64,000 nt of DNA from an uncultured Eubacteriales bacterium (GCA_949001935.1 CARJLX010000002.1:62001-126000), one strand, 5' to 3'. Positions 7,675-17,075 are shown, counted from the stretch's first letter. Numbers and translations are program-made. The notes: a model not told the origin generated them from the sequence alone.

Positions 7675-9489
7675 ATGAAAAAGAAATTAACTGGTTTACT
7701 TCTTGCTGTTATGATGCTTTCTATGTCTGTTTTTACAGGCTGTTCTTTGGTGACACGAAACTGGGAAAAGTATTATAATTCAATTGTGTCAACTATCAAA
7801 TATGAAGATAATGTTTTCAATATAACTAAGCGTGAACTTATCAATGGATATAATAGTTTTGGCTACAATTATGAACAATACTATAGTAAATCAAGAGAGG
7901 AAGCTATTAAACTTACTCTTGACCAACTTGAAACTAGAAAATTGACTATTTTTGAAGCTGAAAAAATGTTTAAATCTCAAAATCAGGGCGAGATTTTAAC
8001 TAAAAAAGAAAAAGATTATTTATGGCATGAAACCAATGATGCTTTAGAAGATAACTTTATGACCTATGTTGACAAAGTGACAGGTACTTCTACTTCTAAA
8101 GATGAAGAGGAAAGTGATGCTATTAAATTTAATGGTTATTCAAAAAAAGCAACTTTAAATTTAATTGATAACAAATATGAAATCACCAAAACAGAAACTA
8201 TTGCAGATATTTTAGATGGCTTTGATTATGTTGAAGCCGAAGCAAGAGATATTTCAATAAAAGAAGATAAAGATAAAATTTATTCTAACCTTGTTGATCT
8301 TGTTCAAAGCATGAAGGGTAGCAGTGTTTATTCTAAGGCATACAATGAATACAAAAAAGCTCTTGAAAAGAGTGAAGAAGGTTTAAAGTTTAAAGAAAAC
8401 ACAACTGCAGATCTGTTTGCAAGAGAGATAGATAGAATCTATAAAATTGTTTATGAAAACTTTATCGTTGAAAAATATCTTGATACTTTCAAAGGTAAAG
8501 ATGGACTTGCAGATGTTTCTGTAAATCAAATTCTTAATCGCTATAGTGCAAAAGTTATGAATTCTTACACTCAATATGTGTTAGAGGGTGACGAGCAATA
8601 CGAAGAAAATGTTTTGAGTGATTTAGGTAAAATTTATTACTTCAAAAATGGCGACCAAGACACTAAGTTCTATACAGTTTCACATATTCTCTTCCAATTC
8701 TCTGAAGAGAGTAAAGCAAAATATACTCAAGCAAAAACAGATTTAGATAATAAAAAGATAACACAAGAACAATATGATGAAATTATTGATGATTTAACTG
8801 TAGTTCCAACTGTTAGAGCAAAGGGTGATGATGGCGTTTATAATGAGATTGAAAAAAGTGAATATCAATCTTATGAAACAAATATTAATGATTTATATAA
8901 TCATATTAAAGTTGTGATTGATCAAGCAGGTGATCCTATTGCTAAGGCAGAGGCATTTAATGAATTTATTTATAAATATAATGATGACCCAGGAATTAGA
9001 AATGCTGAATACAACTATGTTATGGGTGTAAATAAATCTCAAGCAGAAAGTGCAAGTGAAAGCGATCTTGTTGAACTTGAAGATGGAAGAAAATACAAAA
9101 AATATTCTAAAATGGTAGATGAATTCACTCTTGCTGGAACTGAATTATATAATGATGGATATGGTCAAATTGGTGATCTTTCTGGTCTTGTTATGACAGA
9201 ACATGGTTTCCATGTGCTTATGTATACAGGCGAATGCAAAAATTATTTTGACAGCATTGTTGATGGCTTAAATGGTGGACAAGAAGTATTATTAGGTACT
9301 GGAGCTATTGAAACATTATATAATGCAAGACTCAATGTTTGTGTTAACAAAACAATCTTTGATGTAATTTATGAAGAACTTACTCAAGACAATTTTGCTA
9401 GTTTTGAGAGTGCCAACACTTCTCTCTTGCGTGAAAAGGCAAGCATAACTCGTTATGAAAGCAAATTTAATGATTTGTTTAAAGCATAA
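7675..9489 (+). CDS. PrsA/SurA-like peptidyl-prolyl isomerase lipoprotein
   Basis: This 604-residue lipoprotein starts with a basic N-terminus, a hydrophobic core and a lipobox ending FTGC, with lipidated Cys23. The N-terminal 350 residues are helical, charged and resemble the SurA/PrsA chaperone region (KRELINGYNSFGYNYEQYY). A parvulin-type rotamase module follows: VSHILFQFSEES near residue 340 starts it and a second segment, EHGFHVLMYTGE near residue 505, matches the family's closing strand. The two are separated by a long insert, so the rotamase domain is larger than usual. By analogy it would fold secreted proteins outside the membrane, which suits a genome with many large surface proteins. 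It has its own promoter and terminator, downstream of mfd. Confidence 0.75.
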   Translation: MKKKLTGLLLAVMMLSMSVFTGCSLVTRNWEKYYNSIVSTIKYEDNVFNITKRELINGYNSFGYNYEQYYSKSREEAIKLTLDQLETRKLTIFEAEKMFKSQNQGEILTKKEKDYLWHETNDALEDNFMTYVDKVTGTSTSKDEEESDAIKFNGYSKKATLNLIDNKYEITKTETIADILDGFDYVEAEARDISIKEDKDKIYSNLVDLVQSMKGSSVYSKAYNEYKKALEKSEEGLKFKENTTADLFAREIDRIYKIVYENFIVEKYLDTFKGKDGLADVSVNQILNRYSAKVMNSYTQYVLEGDEQYEENVLSDLGKIYYFKNGDQDTKFYTVSHILFQFSEESKAKYTQAKTDLDNKKITQEQYDEIIDDLTVVPTVRAKGDDGVYNEIEKSEYQSYETNINDLYNHIKVVIDQAGDPIAKAEAFNEFIYKYNDDPGIRNAEYNYVMGVNKSQAESASESDLVELEDGRKYKKYSKMVDEFTLAGTELYNDGYGQIGDLSGLVMTEHGFHVLMYTGECKNYFDSIVDGLNGGQEVLLGTGAIETLYNARLNVCVNKTIFDVIYEELTQDNFASFESANTSLLREKASITRYESKFNDLFKA

Positions 9490-9517
9490 AAATTTAATAT
9501 TTAAACATTTTAATTTT

Positions 9518-9553
9518 AAAGCCTTTGTTAAAAGTTTGACAATGGCTTTTTTA
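9518..9553 (+). terminator. terminator after the PrsA-like gene, overlapping the next promoter
   Basis: AAAGCC (9518-9523) pairs with GGCTTT (9544-9549), extended by TTTGT/ACAA, and a T run follows. The -35 box of the next gene lies inside this hairpin. Confidence 0.65.
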
Positions 9554-9564
9554 TTTGTTAATAT
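9536..9564 (+). promoter_or_regulatory. promoter of the flippase-like membrane protein gene
   Basis: Consensus TTGACA (9536-9541), 17-nt spacer, TAATAT (9559-9564). The predicted transcription start at about 9571 is only 2 nt before the ATG at 9573, so the transcript would be essentially leaderless. Confidence 0.65.
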
Positions 9565-9572
9565 ATAGATAT

Positions 9573-10949
9573 ATGAGTAAAAAACGAAAACAAGTTATAG
9601 ATGAAGATTTGGTTGCTCTTGAAGAAGAGGGACTTGTTTTTGTTGATAATCAATCTCAAATTGAGGTAGCTCAAGAAGAATCTAAGGTTGAAGAAAATGC
9701 TTCCAAGGAAGAAAAAGTTTTGGAAGAAAATTTGAAACGAGAGAAACAAAAGTTTCAAGCCGACCAAAAGAAAAAACTTGATGAAGCAGAGCAGGCAGTT
9801 TCAAAACAAAGCTCTAAAAAGAAGAAGATTTTAAACTGGACATTCTTTGCATTAAATATTGTTGTAGTTATTGTTATTTTAGTTATTCAACTTAATGGTG
9901 AGGGAGGTGTTACATCTCCACAAGGATTAACTTTCTATGGCTGGCCATTTTTGGTGCTTTTAATAGTTTTTGCTTTGAATATATTTTTTGATACCTTTGC
10001 AGTTAGTTATTTAATGAAAAAGAGTATTGGCAAATGGCGATTTGGCCTTGCTTATAAGACAAATGCAATTGGAAGATACTATGACTATGTGACTCCGCTT
10101 GCCGCTGGTGGACAACCTTTCCAAATAACTTATTTAAAAAGTCATGATATTCCAATTCATTCTGCAATGAGTATTCCGCTTGCAAAGATGGTGTTTCAAC
10201 AACTTGGTTGGGTTGTTATGAGTTTTATTTGTATGATTGTGTCTTTCACTTCATCTCAATATAATACCTTTGTTTCTGCCACCTCAGTTGTAGGGTTTGT
10301 ACTTGGCTCATTTATGCTTTTCCTTATTGTTTTTCTTTCTATTAGTAAAAATTGGGGGAGAAAACTTGTTGTAATTGTGCTTAAACTTCTTCAAAAAATG
10401 AGAATTTTGAAAAGTTATGAAAAACAATATGAAAAGATTATGAAGGTTATTGAAGATTATCAGTCGGTTATGCGTCAATATGCAAAATCACCTAAAGATT
10501 TCTTGATTTTATTCTTTACTTACATGTTTCACTTAGCCATGATTTATATGATACCTTATCTTGTTTTCTCTATGTATAAGGGATTTGACTCAAGTCTATT
10601 CTTTGATTTTTATGTTATGACCGTGCTTATTGACCTGGCTTCTAGTTTCTTTCCTCTGCCGGGTGGTACAGGAATGAGCGAATTGACCTTCTCTGCTATG
10701 TTTGGTTCATATTTTGCAGGTGGTACTCTATTCTGGGCTTTGATAACTTGGAGATTGTTTTCATTTTATTATTATCTTCTTCAAGGAATTTCAATTATAT
10801 GCTATGATCAATTTTATGGCAATAGAAAACATAGATGGATTCAGCGTAAAGAAACACTTGTTGAGGAGAGTGTAATATTCAAGCAAGAACAAATCAATCG
10901 ATTTAGAGCAGAACGCAGTAAAATGCGAAAGCAGGCAAAAAGAAAATAG
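9573..10949 (+). CDS. UPF0104 / lysylphosphatidylglycerol synthase-type membrane protein
   Basis: This 458-residue integral membrane protein starts with an acidic, Lys-rich cytoplasmic region of about 80 residues predicted to form a coiled coil. It is followed by six or seven hydrophobic helices. The segments PLAAGGQPFQITYL and FFPLPGGTGMSELTF match the two conserved blocks of the family related to the flippase half of MprF and to YbhN. That family is linked to moving lipids or lipid-linked molecules across the membrane. There is no attached aminoacyl-transferase domain, so lysyl-PG synthesis is not indicated. The C-terminus is basic. ATG at 9573 is preferred over an upstream TTG because the latter falls inside the promoter. 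Confidence 0.8.
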   Translation: MSKKRKQVIDEDLVALEEEGLVFVDNQSQIEVAQEESKVEENASKEEKVLEENLKREKQKFQADQKKKLDEAEQAVSKQSSKKKKILNWTFFALNIVVVIVILVIQLNGEGGVTSPQGLTFYGWPFLVLLIVFALNIFFDTFAVSYLMKKSIGKWRFGLAYKTNAIGRYYDYVTPLAAGGQPFQITYLKSHDIPIHSAMSIPLAKMVFQQLGWVVMSFICMIVSFTSSQYNTFVSATSVVGFVLGSFMLFLIVFLSISKNWGRKLVVIVLKLLQKMRILKSYEKQYEKIMKVIEDYQSVMRQYAKSPKDFLILFFTYMFHLAMIYMIPYLVFSMYKGFDSSLFFDFYVMTVLIDLASSFFPLPGGTGMSELTFSAMFGSYFAGGTLFWALITWRLFSFYYYLLQGISIICYDQFYGNRKHRWIQRKETLVEESVIFKQEQINRFRAERSKMRKQAKRK

Positions 10950-10960
10950 ATAAAATTATA

Positions 10961-10990
10961 AAATCACGATACTTTCGTGATTTTTTTCTT
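10961..10990 (+). terminator. terminator after the flippase-like gene
   Basis: AAATCACGA (10961-10969) pairs perfectly with TCGTGATTT (10975-10983) and runs into a series of Ts. Confidence 0.8.
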
Positions 10991-11053
10991 TTTCTACAAA
11001 TTTTGACATAAAGTGCAATCTATCGACATAGTTTACTCTGTGGAGGTAAACCT

Positions 11054-11314
11054 GTGAAAGATTATTTGGTGGAAAGAGTTCTTCTTGCCGCTGGGCATAT
11101 CAAGGAAACTCATGAAACTATACGAGAGACTGCTAAGAAATTTGGCTATAGCAAAAGTACAATCCACAATGATGTGTGTTATCGTCTTCCTAAAATTGAT
11201 ATGGAACTTTATGAGGAAACTAAAAAGGTGCTGGACGAAAATTTTGCTGACAAACACATTCGTGGCGGTGAAGCCACAAAGAAAAAATATGCAGAAGATG
11301 AAAAAAAAGCATAG
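11054..11314 (+). CDS. spoIIID: sporulation transcription factor SpoIIID
   Basis: The 86-residue protein matches SpoIIID along its whole length. It begins with KDYLVERVLLAAGHIKET and contains a helix-turn-helix (TIRETAKKFGYSKSTIHNDV). The RLPKI segment and the C-terminal basic HIRGGEATKKKY box are also diagnostic. SpoIIID works in the mother cell during endospore formation, together with sigma-E, to switch many promoters on or off. The start is GTG at 11054 with GGAGG 7 nt upstream. The gene is alone, convergent with fba, and shares a terminator with it. Its presence is the best evidence here that the organism can sporulate. Confidence 0.92.
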   Translation: MKDYLVERVLLAAGHIKETHETIRETAKKFGYSKSTIHNDVCYRLPKIDMELYEETKKVLDENFADKHIRGGEATKKKYAEDEKKA

Positions 11315-11333
11315 AACATTTCTATGCTTTTTT
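11303..11333. terminator. bidirectional terminator between spoIIID and fba
   Basis: A 12- to 13-bp near-perfect stem (about 11304-11316 with 11320-11332) is flanked by A and T runs. The spoIIID TAG (11312-11314) lies within the left arm. Confidence 0.85.
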
Positions 11334-11334
11334 A

Positions 11335-12252
11335 TTATATTTTGTCTTTAGAGAAAAATAGTTCTTTAATTTTTTTGATGGTTGTTGTCTTAACTTCTTC
11401 TCTTGCCAGTTTGAGATAGTCGCGAGGGTCAATAGTTTTTGGATTGTTTATTAAAACTTCTCGAACCTTCATAGTTGTTGCTAGCCGTAAATCAGTGTCA
11501 GTATTAATTTTAACAATATTATGTTGTTTAACAGCCTTTTTTAAGAGATTTTTAGGGATACCGTTTGCACTTTTAAGATCGCCACCAAAACTATTAATTT
11601 TTTCAATAACGCTTTCGTCAACTGTTGAAGCCCCATGAAGGACAAGTGGAAAGTTTGGTAGTTGTTTTTCAATTTCTTTGAGAATATCAAATTTTAACGT
11701 TTTGTCACCGTTATATTTATATGCTCCGTGACTTGTGCCAATTGCAACAGCAAGCGTATCAACCCCTGTTTTTTCAACAAATTCTTTGGCTTTTATTGGG
11801 TCAGTGTAGTGACTAATATCATTGGAAACCTCATCTTCTATTCCTGTTATTTGCCCAAGTTCACCTTCAACTAAAACACCTTTTTTGTGTGCGTAAGTTG
11901 CAACCTTTTTCGTTATTTTTATGTTATCTTGAAAGGAAAGGGCGGATCCGTCTATCATAACGCTATCAAAACCAATGTCTACACATTTTTTGCAAATTTC
12001 AAAACTTTTGCCGTGATCTAAATGAAGAAAAACACCCTTGTTTTTTCTTGCAATATTAGATAACGCTATGCAATAATCTTCTTGCATATATTTTAAAGCA
12101 CCTTCGCTAACAGAAATTATGATAGGAGAGTTCATTTCTTTTGCCCCCTCAACAATTCCTTGTAAACATTCCATGTTAGAAAAGTTTAATGCGCCAAGAC
12201 AGAATCCTTCTTTTATAGCTTTGTTGTAATAATATTTTAAATCTTTTATCAT
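11335..12252 (-). CDS. fba: class II fructose-bisphosphate aldolase family protein
   Basis: This 305-residue enzyme of the zinc-dependent aldolase family cleaves fructose-1,6-bisphosphate, or a related ketose bisphosphate, into triose phosphates. The zinc-binding HLDHG motif, the GELG segment with the conserved Glu, the second zinc His in IGTSHGAYK, the third in LHGAS, and the phosphate-binding NTDTDLR motif are all present in order. The length is typical of the short subgroup that includes Fba, GatY and KbaY, so tagatose-bisphosphate use cannot be excluded. The gene is preceded by AAGGAG and a clear promoter, and is monocistronic. Confidence 0.88.
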   Translation of the reverse strand: MIKDLKYYYNKAIKEGFCLGALNFSNMECLQGIVEGAKEMNSPIIISVSEGALKYMQEDYCIALSNIARKNKGVFLHLDHGKSFEICKKCVDIGFDSVMIDGSALSFQDNIKITKKVATYAHKKGVLVEGELGQITGIEDEVSNDISHYTDPIKAKEFVEKTGVDTLAVAIGTSHGAYKYNGDKTLKFDILKEIEKQLPNFPLVLHGASTVDESVIEKINSFGGDLKSANGIPKNLLKKAVKQHNIVKINTDTDLRLATTMKVREVLINNPKTIDPRDYLKLAREEVKTTTIKKIKELFFSKDKI

Positions 12253-12270
12253 AGTTGCTCCTTAAAATAT

Positions 12271-12299
12271 ATTTTACAACATTTTTTTGGAAAAGCCAA
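12271..12299 (-). promoter_or_regulatory. promoter of fba
   Basis: On the minus strand, TTGGCT (12294-12299), 17-nt spacer, TAAAAT (12271-12276), about 20 nt before the start codon. Confidence 0.55.
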
Positions 12300-12326
12300 C
12301 ATAATTTACTATGTGAGGTTTGATTT

Positions 12327-12992
12327 ATGAAAAAGTTTTTACTTGCAGGACTATGTTTTTGTTGTTTGTTCGCTTTTACCGGTTGCCAAAAATCTGTTGA
12401 AGCATTGGTCAAAGAGAATATGAGCGAGATTACCAATTCTTATTATTGGGTTGAAAATAACGATTTTTCTGTTTCTGTTAGTGTTGGAAGCCGAGAAAAT
12501 CCTTATTTAATAGATGGAATCCATCATGCAATTGTTGATTTTTCTTTGATTATATTTAAAGATAAAACATTTACTTTAAAAGACAAGGAAATTAAATGTA
12601 ATGTTTATGTGAATGACCAAATCAGCGAAGTTAAACTTGAATATAATCCTATCTCTTATGCTTATATGGTCGACCTTGGTTTTGCAATAAATGAGAAAGA
12701 CAGTGTTGTGTTTGAATATGAAGGTCAAAAAGAAAGTTTAAAATTAATAAGCAATGATTTCCAAATAACAAGTACAAAGGCTTTAGAGATGTCTTGTCAA
12801 AGATTTGCAGAATTGATAGAAAGATATACTGCAGGCAGGGTTTTGAGGGGTGAATGTTATTTGAAGGTTCTTGGCCTCAAAGGAGATGACAATAATCTTT
12901 TCTGGTGTTTTACATTTGTTGGGAACGATAATAAAAGTTTTAATTTAATAATAAGTACTAAAGATGGAAGTGTTTTAGCAAGTGATTTTTAA
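12327..12992 (+). CDS. lipoprotein of unknown function
   Basis: This 221-residue protein has a short basic start, a hydrophobic Cys-rich core and a lipobox FTGC, with lipidated Cys20. It should therefore be anchored on the outer face of the membrane. The mature part is mostly predicted beta strand, with a central segment rich in charged residues. The C-terminal stretch (LFWCFTFVGNDNKSFNLIISTKDGSVL) resembles the generic PepSY-like ending of lipoproteins, but I do not recognise a family with confidence. GTGAGG lies 9 nt before the ATG. It is divergent from fba and ended by a strong terminator. Confidence 0.75.
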   Translation: MKKFLLAGLCFCCLFAFTGCQKSVEALVKENMSEITNSYYWVENNDFSVSVSVGSRENPYLIDGIHHAIVDFSLIIFKDKTFTLKDKEIKCNVYVNDQISEVKLEYNPISYAYMVDLGFAINEKDSVVFEYEGQKESLKLISNDFQITSTKALEMSCQRFAELIERYTAGRVLRGECYLKVLGLKGDDNNLFWCFTFVGNDNKSFNLIISTKDGSVLASDF

Positions 12993-13000
12993 AAGTTTGT

Positions 13001-13040
13001 AAAGTTTTTGCAATAAAAAATTGTAAAAACTTTTTTTTTG
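13001..13040 (+). terminator. terminator after the lipoprotein gene, overlapping the hflX promoter
   Basis: A 14-bp stem (13001-13014 with 13020-13033, one G-T pair) is followed by a long T run. The -35 box for hflX is in the right arm. Confidence 0.8.
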
Positions 13041-13049
13041 TGATATTAT
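13021..13049 (+). promoter_or_regulatory. promoter giving a leaderless hflX transcript
   Basis: TTGTAA (13021-13026), 17-nt spacer, TATTAT (13044-13049). The expected transcription start is 13056, exactly the A of the start codon, and no ribosome site is seen. Confidence 0.65.
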
Positions 13050-13055
13050 TCTTAT

Positions 13056-14162
13056 ATGGCAAAACAAATGTATGAAAATAATAAAGTGCAAGAAAATTGT
13101 GTGACAATTGTTGTTTGTACCAAAAAAAGCGATAATAAAGATAGAAAATTAGGCGAGATAAACAGGTTGGCTGAGTCCAGCGGTTTGAATGTTGTCACTT
13201 CTTTTAGCCAAAATATCAAAGAGTTTTCGCGTGCTACTGTTTTGGGTTCTGGTAAATTGCAGGAGATTAAACGCGAAATAGAAGGTTTAGAAGAAAAAAT
13301 CTCAGTGGTTATTGTTGATTATGCTTTAACAGGATCTCAAATGAAAAATATTTCTGATGTACTTGGAATTCGTGTTTTAGATCGTGTGGGGCTTATTATA
13401 GATATTTTTGCAACCCGTGCTTTATCTAGCGAGGCAAAATTGCAGGTAAAATATGCTCAAGATAGATATCTTCTTCCTAGACTTAAAGAATATCAAGGAA
13501 CAAGCGGGCGTTATGGTGGTGCAGGTGTTGGAATGAGAGGCCCAGGAGAAAGTAAACTTGAACTAGATAGGCGTAAACTTGAAAATGAAATGGCAAGAAT
13601 TAAAAAGGAAATACAAAAAGCTAAAACTCAAAGACAAGTTACAAAACGCTCCCGTGAAAATTCGGGGATCCCAAGAATAGCACTTGTCGGCTATACAAAC
13701 GCTGGCAAAAGTAGTCTTTTGAATTTGTTGGCAAAGGATCAAATCTATGCTGATGATAGACTTTTTGCTACCCTTGATACAACAAGCAGAAAGTTGTTTT
13801 TGGGTGAGGGGAAAAGTGCAGTTCTTACAGATACTGTTGGCTTTATTAGTGATCTTCCGCATGAACTTATTGATGCGTTTTCTTCTACGCTAGAAGAGGC
13901 TCAAGAAGCAGATCTTATTTTACATGTAGTTGATGTTAGTATGACAAAAAACATTGATGGTGAAAAAGAATATTTAAAAAATATTCAAGTGACAAACGAG
14001 GTTTTGAAAGATTTAAATTGTACAGATAACCGCATTTTAGTTTTAAATAAAGCAGACATTTTGAAAGAACCAATTTTATTAGAAGAAAATCAAATTTTAA
14101 TTTCAACTAAAACTGGCAAAGGTATTGATAAACTTTTAGACTTGATTAAATCCAAAATATAA
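13056..14162 (+). CDS. hflX: ribosome-associated GTPase HflX
   Basis: This 368-residue GTPase binds the 50S ribosomal subunit and can split stalled ribosomes under stress. An N-terminal HflX domain with the Gly-rich GGAGVGMRGPGESKLELDRR block (about 153-172) precedes a coiled-coil linker. The GTPase domain has G1 GYTNAGKSS (about 212-220), the G3 motif DTVGFI, the G4 motif NKAD (near 328) and a G5 segment. The length is close to the short HflX proteins of Firmicutes and lacks the C-terminal extension of E. coli HflX. Start ATG coincides with the predicted transcription start. Confidence 0.93.
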   Translation: MAKQMYENNKVQENCVTIVVCTKKSDNKDRKLGEINRLAESSGLNVVTSFSQNIKEFSRATVLGSGKLQEIKREIEGLEEKISVVIVDYALTGSQMKNISDVLGIRVLDRVGLIIDIFATRALSSEAKLQVKYAQDRYLLPRLKEYQGTSGRYGGAGVGMRGPGESKLELDRRKLENEMARIKKEIQKAKTQRQVTKRSRENSGIPRIALVGYTNAGKSSLLNLLAKDQIYADDRLFATLDTTSRKLFLGEGKSAVLTDTVGFISDLPHELIDAFSSTLEEAQEADLILHVVDVSMTKNIDGEKEYLKNIQVTNEVLKDLNCTDNRILVLNKADILKEPILLEENQILISTKTGKGIDKLLDLIKSKI

Positions 14163-14251
14163 TATAAATATAAAATTTTTAATCCTTTTGCTCGCTTTAT
14201 AGTAAAAGCAAAAGTAATTTGATGTATTTTTTGATTTTTCTATGAAAACAT

Positions 14252-14280
14252 TTGGTAAAAATATATAGAAAGTATATAAT
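14252..14280 (+). promoter_or_regulatory. promoter of the poly-G-regulated GLUG surface protein
   Basis: TTGGTA (14252-14257), 17-nt spacer, TATAAT (14275-14280), 55 nt before the ATG at 14335. AAGGAAG precedes the start codon. Confidence 0.6.
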
Positions 14281-14334
14281 ATTCTTATAAATAATTAATG
14301 CAACATTTGGTTGTAAATAAAAGGAAGCAATAAT

Positions 14335-16795
14335 ATGAAGAAAAAAAGAATCTTGGTGTTATCAATCCTTATTTCTCTCTTATCTATAGGCTCGGTATTT
14401 GCTGGCTTGGCGGGGGGGGGGATTTTTAACTCCGTTAAAAAATAATAATGATGTAAACACATCAAATGCGTTAACAGAGCCAATTGATACATCAAAATAT
14501 TGGGATGAAAGTGATGAAATTAAAGCTTTGATTAACGCTGGCAAAACAGAAAATCAATGGAAGGGTTCTGGTACAAAGGATGACCCTTATCTTATTTCTT
14601 CCGCTATAGACCTTGCTTGGCTTTCGTATAGAATATATAGTAAAACGGGAATATTGTCAAATACAAGATATTTCTATGTTGATAAATATTTTAAGCAAAC
14701 TGCTAATATTGATGTTTCAAAATATTGGTGGTTCCCAATTGGCGGGACTACAGGCAGAGATGGTTCATCTGTGGGTGGCCGTTTTGCGGGGAAATATGAC
14801 GGTGACAAACATACTATTTCGGGAGTATTCGTAGATATGTTGAGTGGAGATGCGGGGAAATGGAAAGGTTTGTTCGGTGTTGTCGCAGGTATATCAGTAG
14901 AACAAGATGCAGAAATAAAAAATATTGGTGTTGTTGACTCAATAATTAAAGGTGTTTCTTATGTGGGTGGAATAGTTGGTCAAGTAAACAAGTTTGTTTC
15001 AATAACAAATTGTTTTAACGACGCTACTATTGATGCTAGTAGTTATATAGGTGGCATAATTGGTTATGCAGGTGAAACCAATAATATAATTATAGAAAAT
15101 TGTTATAATTCTGGAGATGTGGAAGGCGGGTCTACATATATAGGTGGAATTATTGGTAAAACCTTTGCCCCTGTTAGATCTTGTTATAACAAAGGTATTG
15201 TAAACTCTGCTTATGAATTAAGGAGATATGTTGGTGGAATTTCGGGCGATGGTTATAGCACATATGATTGTTTTAATTGGGGAGATGTTCAAGGGCATAA
15301 TGAAGTAGGCGGAATTTCAGGAAGAGGTTCAGGAGAAATTAAAAATTGCTATAATACAGCAAGAGTTTATGGATCATTTACTGGAGGAATAGTTGGCACA
15401 AATAGTTCTTTATCAATGGTTGCAAACTGTTTTAATACAGGTTCAAGTGGATATGGAATAATTGGTAGCTCTGGGACGATTAAAAATTGTTATTATGGAG
15501 GTTCATGTACGGCAACTCAAGGCGTGCGAACGGGTACAGATAATACAGTTAAAATAGATGATTTATATAATTTGGCAAGACAAGCTTCGTGGTATTTAGA
15601 CGCATCTGTGTGGGATTCTTCTTCGCCTTGGGATTTTGAAGATGTCTGGAATATTAGTCCAAGCATATTGATGGGCTTGCCTGTATTTCAGTGGGAGTAT
15701 CCATACAATTATTCTGGAAATGGAACTAAAGATAATCCTTATATAATTGCAAGAGCTAAAGATTTGATAGCGATGTCAAACAATGTTAACTCTGGTGTTG
15801 ACAATAGTGCATATTTTAAGCAAACTGCAGATATTAAGCTGACTGGAAAGGAATGGACACCAATAGGCGACCAAGCTAATACCTTTATGGGTAATTATGA
15901 TGGTGGTAATTTTACTATTTCAGGACTATTTGTTGATAGTGATTTGCCTTATATTGGGTTATTTGGAAATGTTGTTAGTGCAAAAATTAGAAATGTTAAT
16001 ATAAAAGATTCTGTATTTATCTCTACTGCAACTAGTTCTACAAATGTTGGAAGTCTTGTGGGGTATTCTTTAGGAACGACTATTGAAAATTGTTCTAGCA
16101 GTGCAGTTATAAAAGCGGGAGAGTCAACTGGGAATACTGGTGGTTTATTAGGTTATGTTGGAGCCTTTACCGGTAAAAATTTAACTTTTAATGGCAGCGT
16201 CACAAGCGGAGCTGTAAATGTAGGAGGTATTGTTGGAGATGCAGTTCAACCTAATATTTCAAATTGCATTAATTATGGAAATATTGAAGGTACAAATGCG
16301 GCATGTAATGTTGGGGGGATTGCTGGTTCACTTTCTGGAGGAATAAGCAATTCAATATCTAATTGTACAATAACTACTGCAAATGCAGGAGGTTCTATTA
16401 TTGGGACTGGAAAGATAGAGGTTTCGCTTGCAAATTGTGCGGGTTATGGAGTAGTCTACTGTAGTGATGCAAGTAAATGTGGAGGTCTTGCTGGCGCAGG
16501 CAACAGTGGAACAATAAAAATAATTAACTGCTCATTTAATGGTTCAAGTAATTCAAATATTGGATTGTTTGTTGCAAGTAGTACAACGGCTTCACAAAAT
16601 ATTGAAGGAAGTTATAGTCAAATTGGTTCTAGGAAAAATTATTCAAGCGGAGATTTTTCAGGGTTTACAGTAGTAGCAAATATGAATGACGATCTTCCTA
16701 TGCAAAATGCATTATTCTCTATTGCAATTGGTGGACAAACAAGCGAGGAGGTTATAGAGTATTTGGAAGGCAAAGGATTTAGTTTAGTGGCTTAA
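14335..16795 (+). CDS. GLUG-repeat surface protein, out of frame at a run of ten Gs
   Basis: An ATG at 14335 with AAGGAAG upstream begins a signal peptide (MKKKRILVLSILISLLSIGS, then VFAG) that runs into ten Gs at 14412-14421. In this copy the frame then ends at TAA 14443-14445. The long open frame that continues to 16795 is in the +1 frame. With nine or twelve Gs the two join into a protein of about 819-820 residues reading VFAGLAGGGFLTPLK. The mature part has two similar halves, each opening with a GxGTKDxPYxI segment, and GLUG-like units such as YIGGIIGK, YVGGISGD and EVGGISGR followed by IxNCYN. The last 45 residues closely match the end of the gene at 55529-56554. I infer an exported surface protein switched by slippage; this copy is OFF. 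Confidence 0.75.
14412..14421 (+). repeat. poly-G tract (10 G) inside a coding start
   Basis: Ten consecutive Gs in the order GGC-TTG-GC-G10-ATTTTT. Runs of this length are rare in such AT-rich DNA. The length sets the reading frame between the signal peptide and the mature protein. Confidence 0.95.
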
Positions 16796-16805
16796 AAATT
16801 TCGAT

Positions 16806-16831
16806 AAAAAAAGTAGCAAATGCTACTTTTT
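16806..16831. terminator. bidirectional terminator between the GLUG gene and the DUF1858 gene
   Basis: An A run plus GTAGCA pairs with TGCTAC plus a T run. The TAG stop of the minus-strand gene (16823-16825) lies in one arm. Confidence 0.8.
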
Positions 16832-17050
16832 TTTCTTTGCAAGTTTTTGATAGGTTGAGTTAAGTTTTGTTACGAGAAAGTCGCTGTCTATATCGTGTAC
16901 TTTGCAAGCTTCAGCAATTGTTTCATTTTCGCTTAGGTGGCAAAAAATACAAAACATTCCAAAGCCAATAAATACATCGCTCATGCCTTCATCCAATTTT
17001 AGTACACTTGAAATAGTCATATCTTTTGTTATTTCGAAATCCTTGGTCAT
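16823..17050 (-). CDS. DUF1858-type redox disulfide domain protein
   Basis: The protein has 75 residues from the ATG at 17048-17050, which has GAGGTGG just upstream. A longer reading from 17104 is open but passes through the promoter and has no ribosome site. The sequence (SVLKLDEGMSDVFIGFGMFC, then CHLSENETIAEACKVHDID) matches the small DUF1858 or hybrid-cluster-associated disulfide domain. That domain normally reads GMxCxxCxxxxxE(T/S)(L/I)xEACxxHxID. The CxxC pair, here C-I-F-C, is intact and probably acts as a redox or metal site. The function of the family is not established. The gene is monocistronic. Confidence 0.8.
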   Translation of the reverse strand: MTKDFEITKDMTISSVLKLDEGMSDVFIGFGMFCIFCHLSENETIAEACKVHDIDSDFLVTKLNSTYQKLAKKKK

Positions 17051-17075
17051 ATTCCACCTCACATAATTTTTTATA

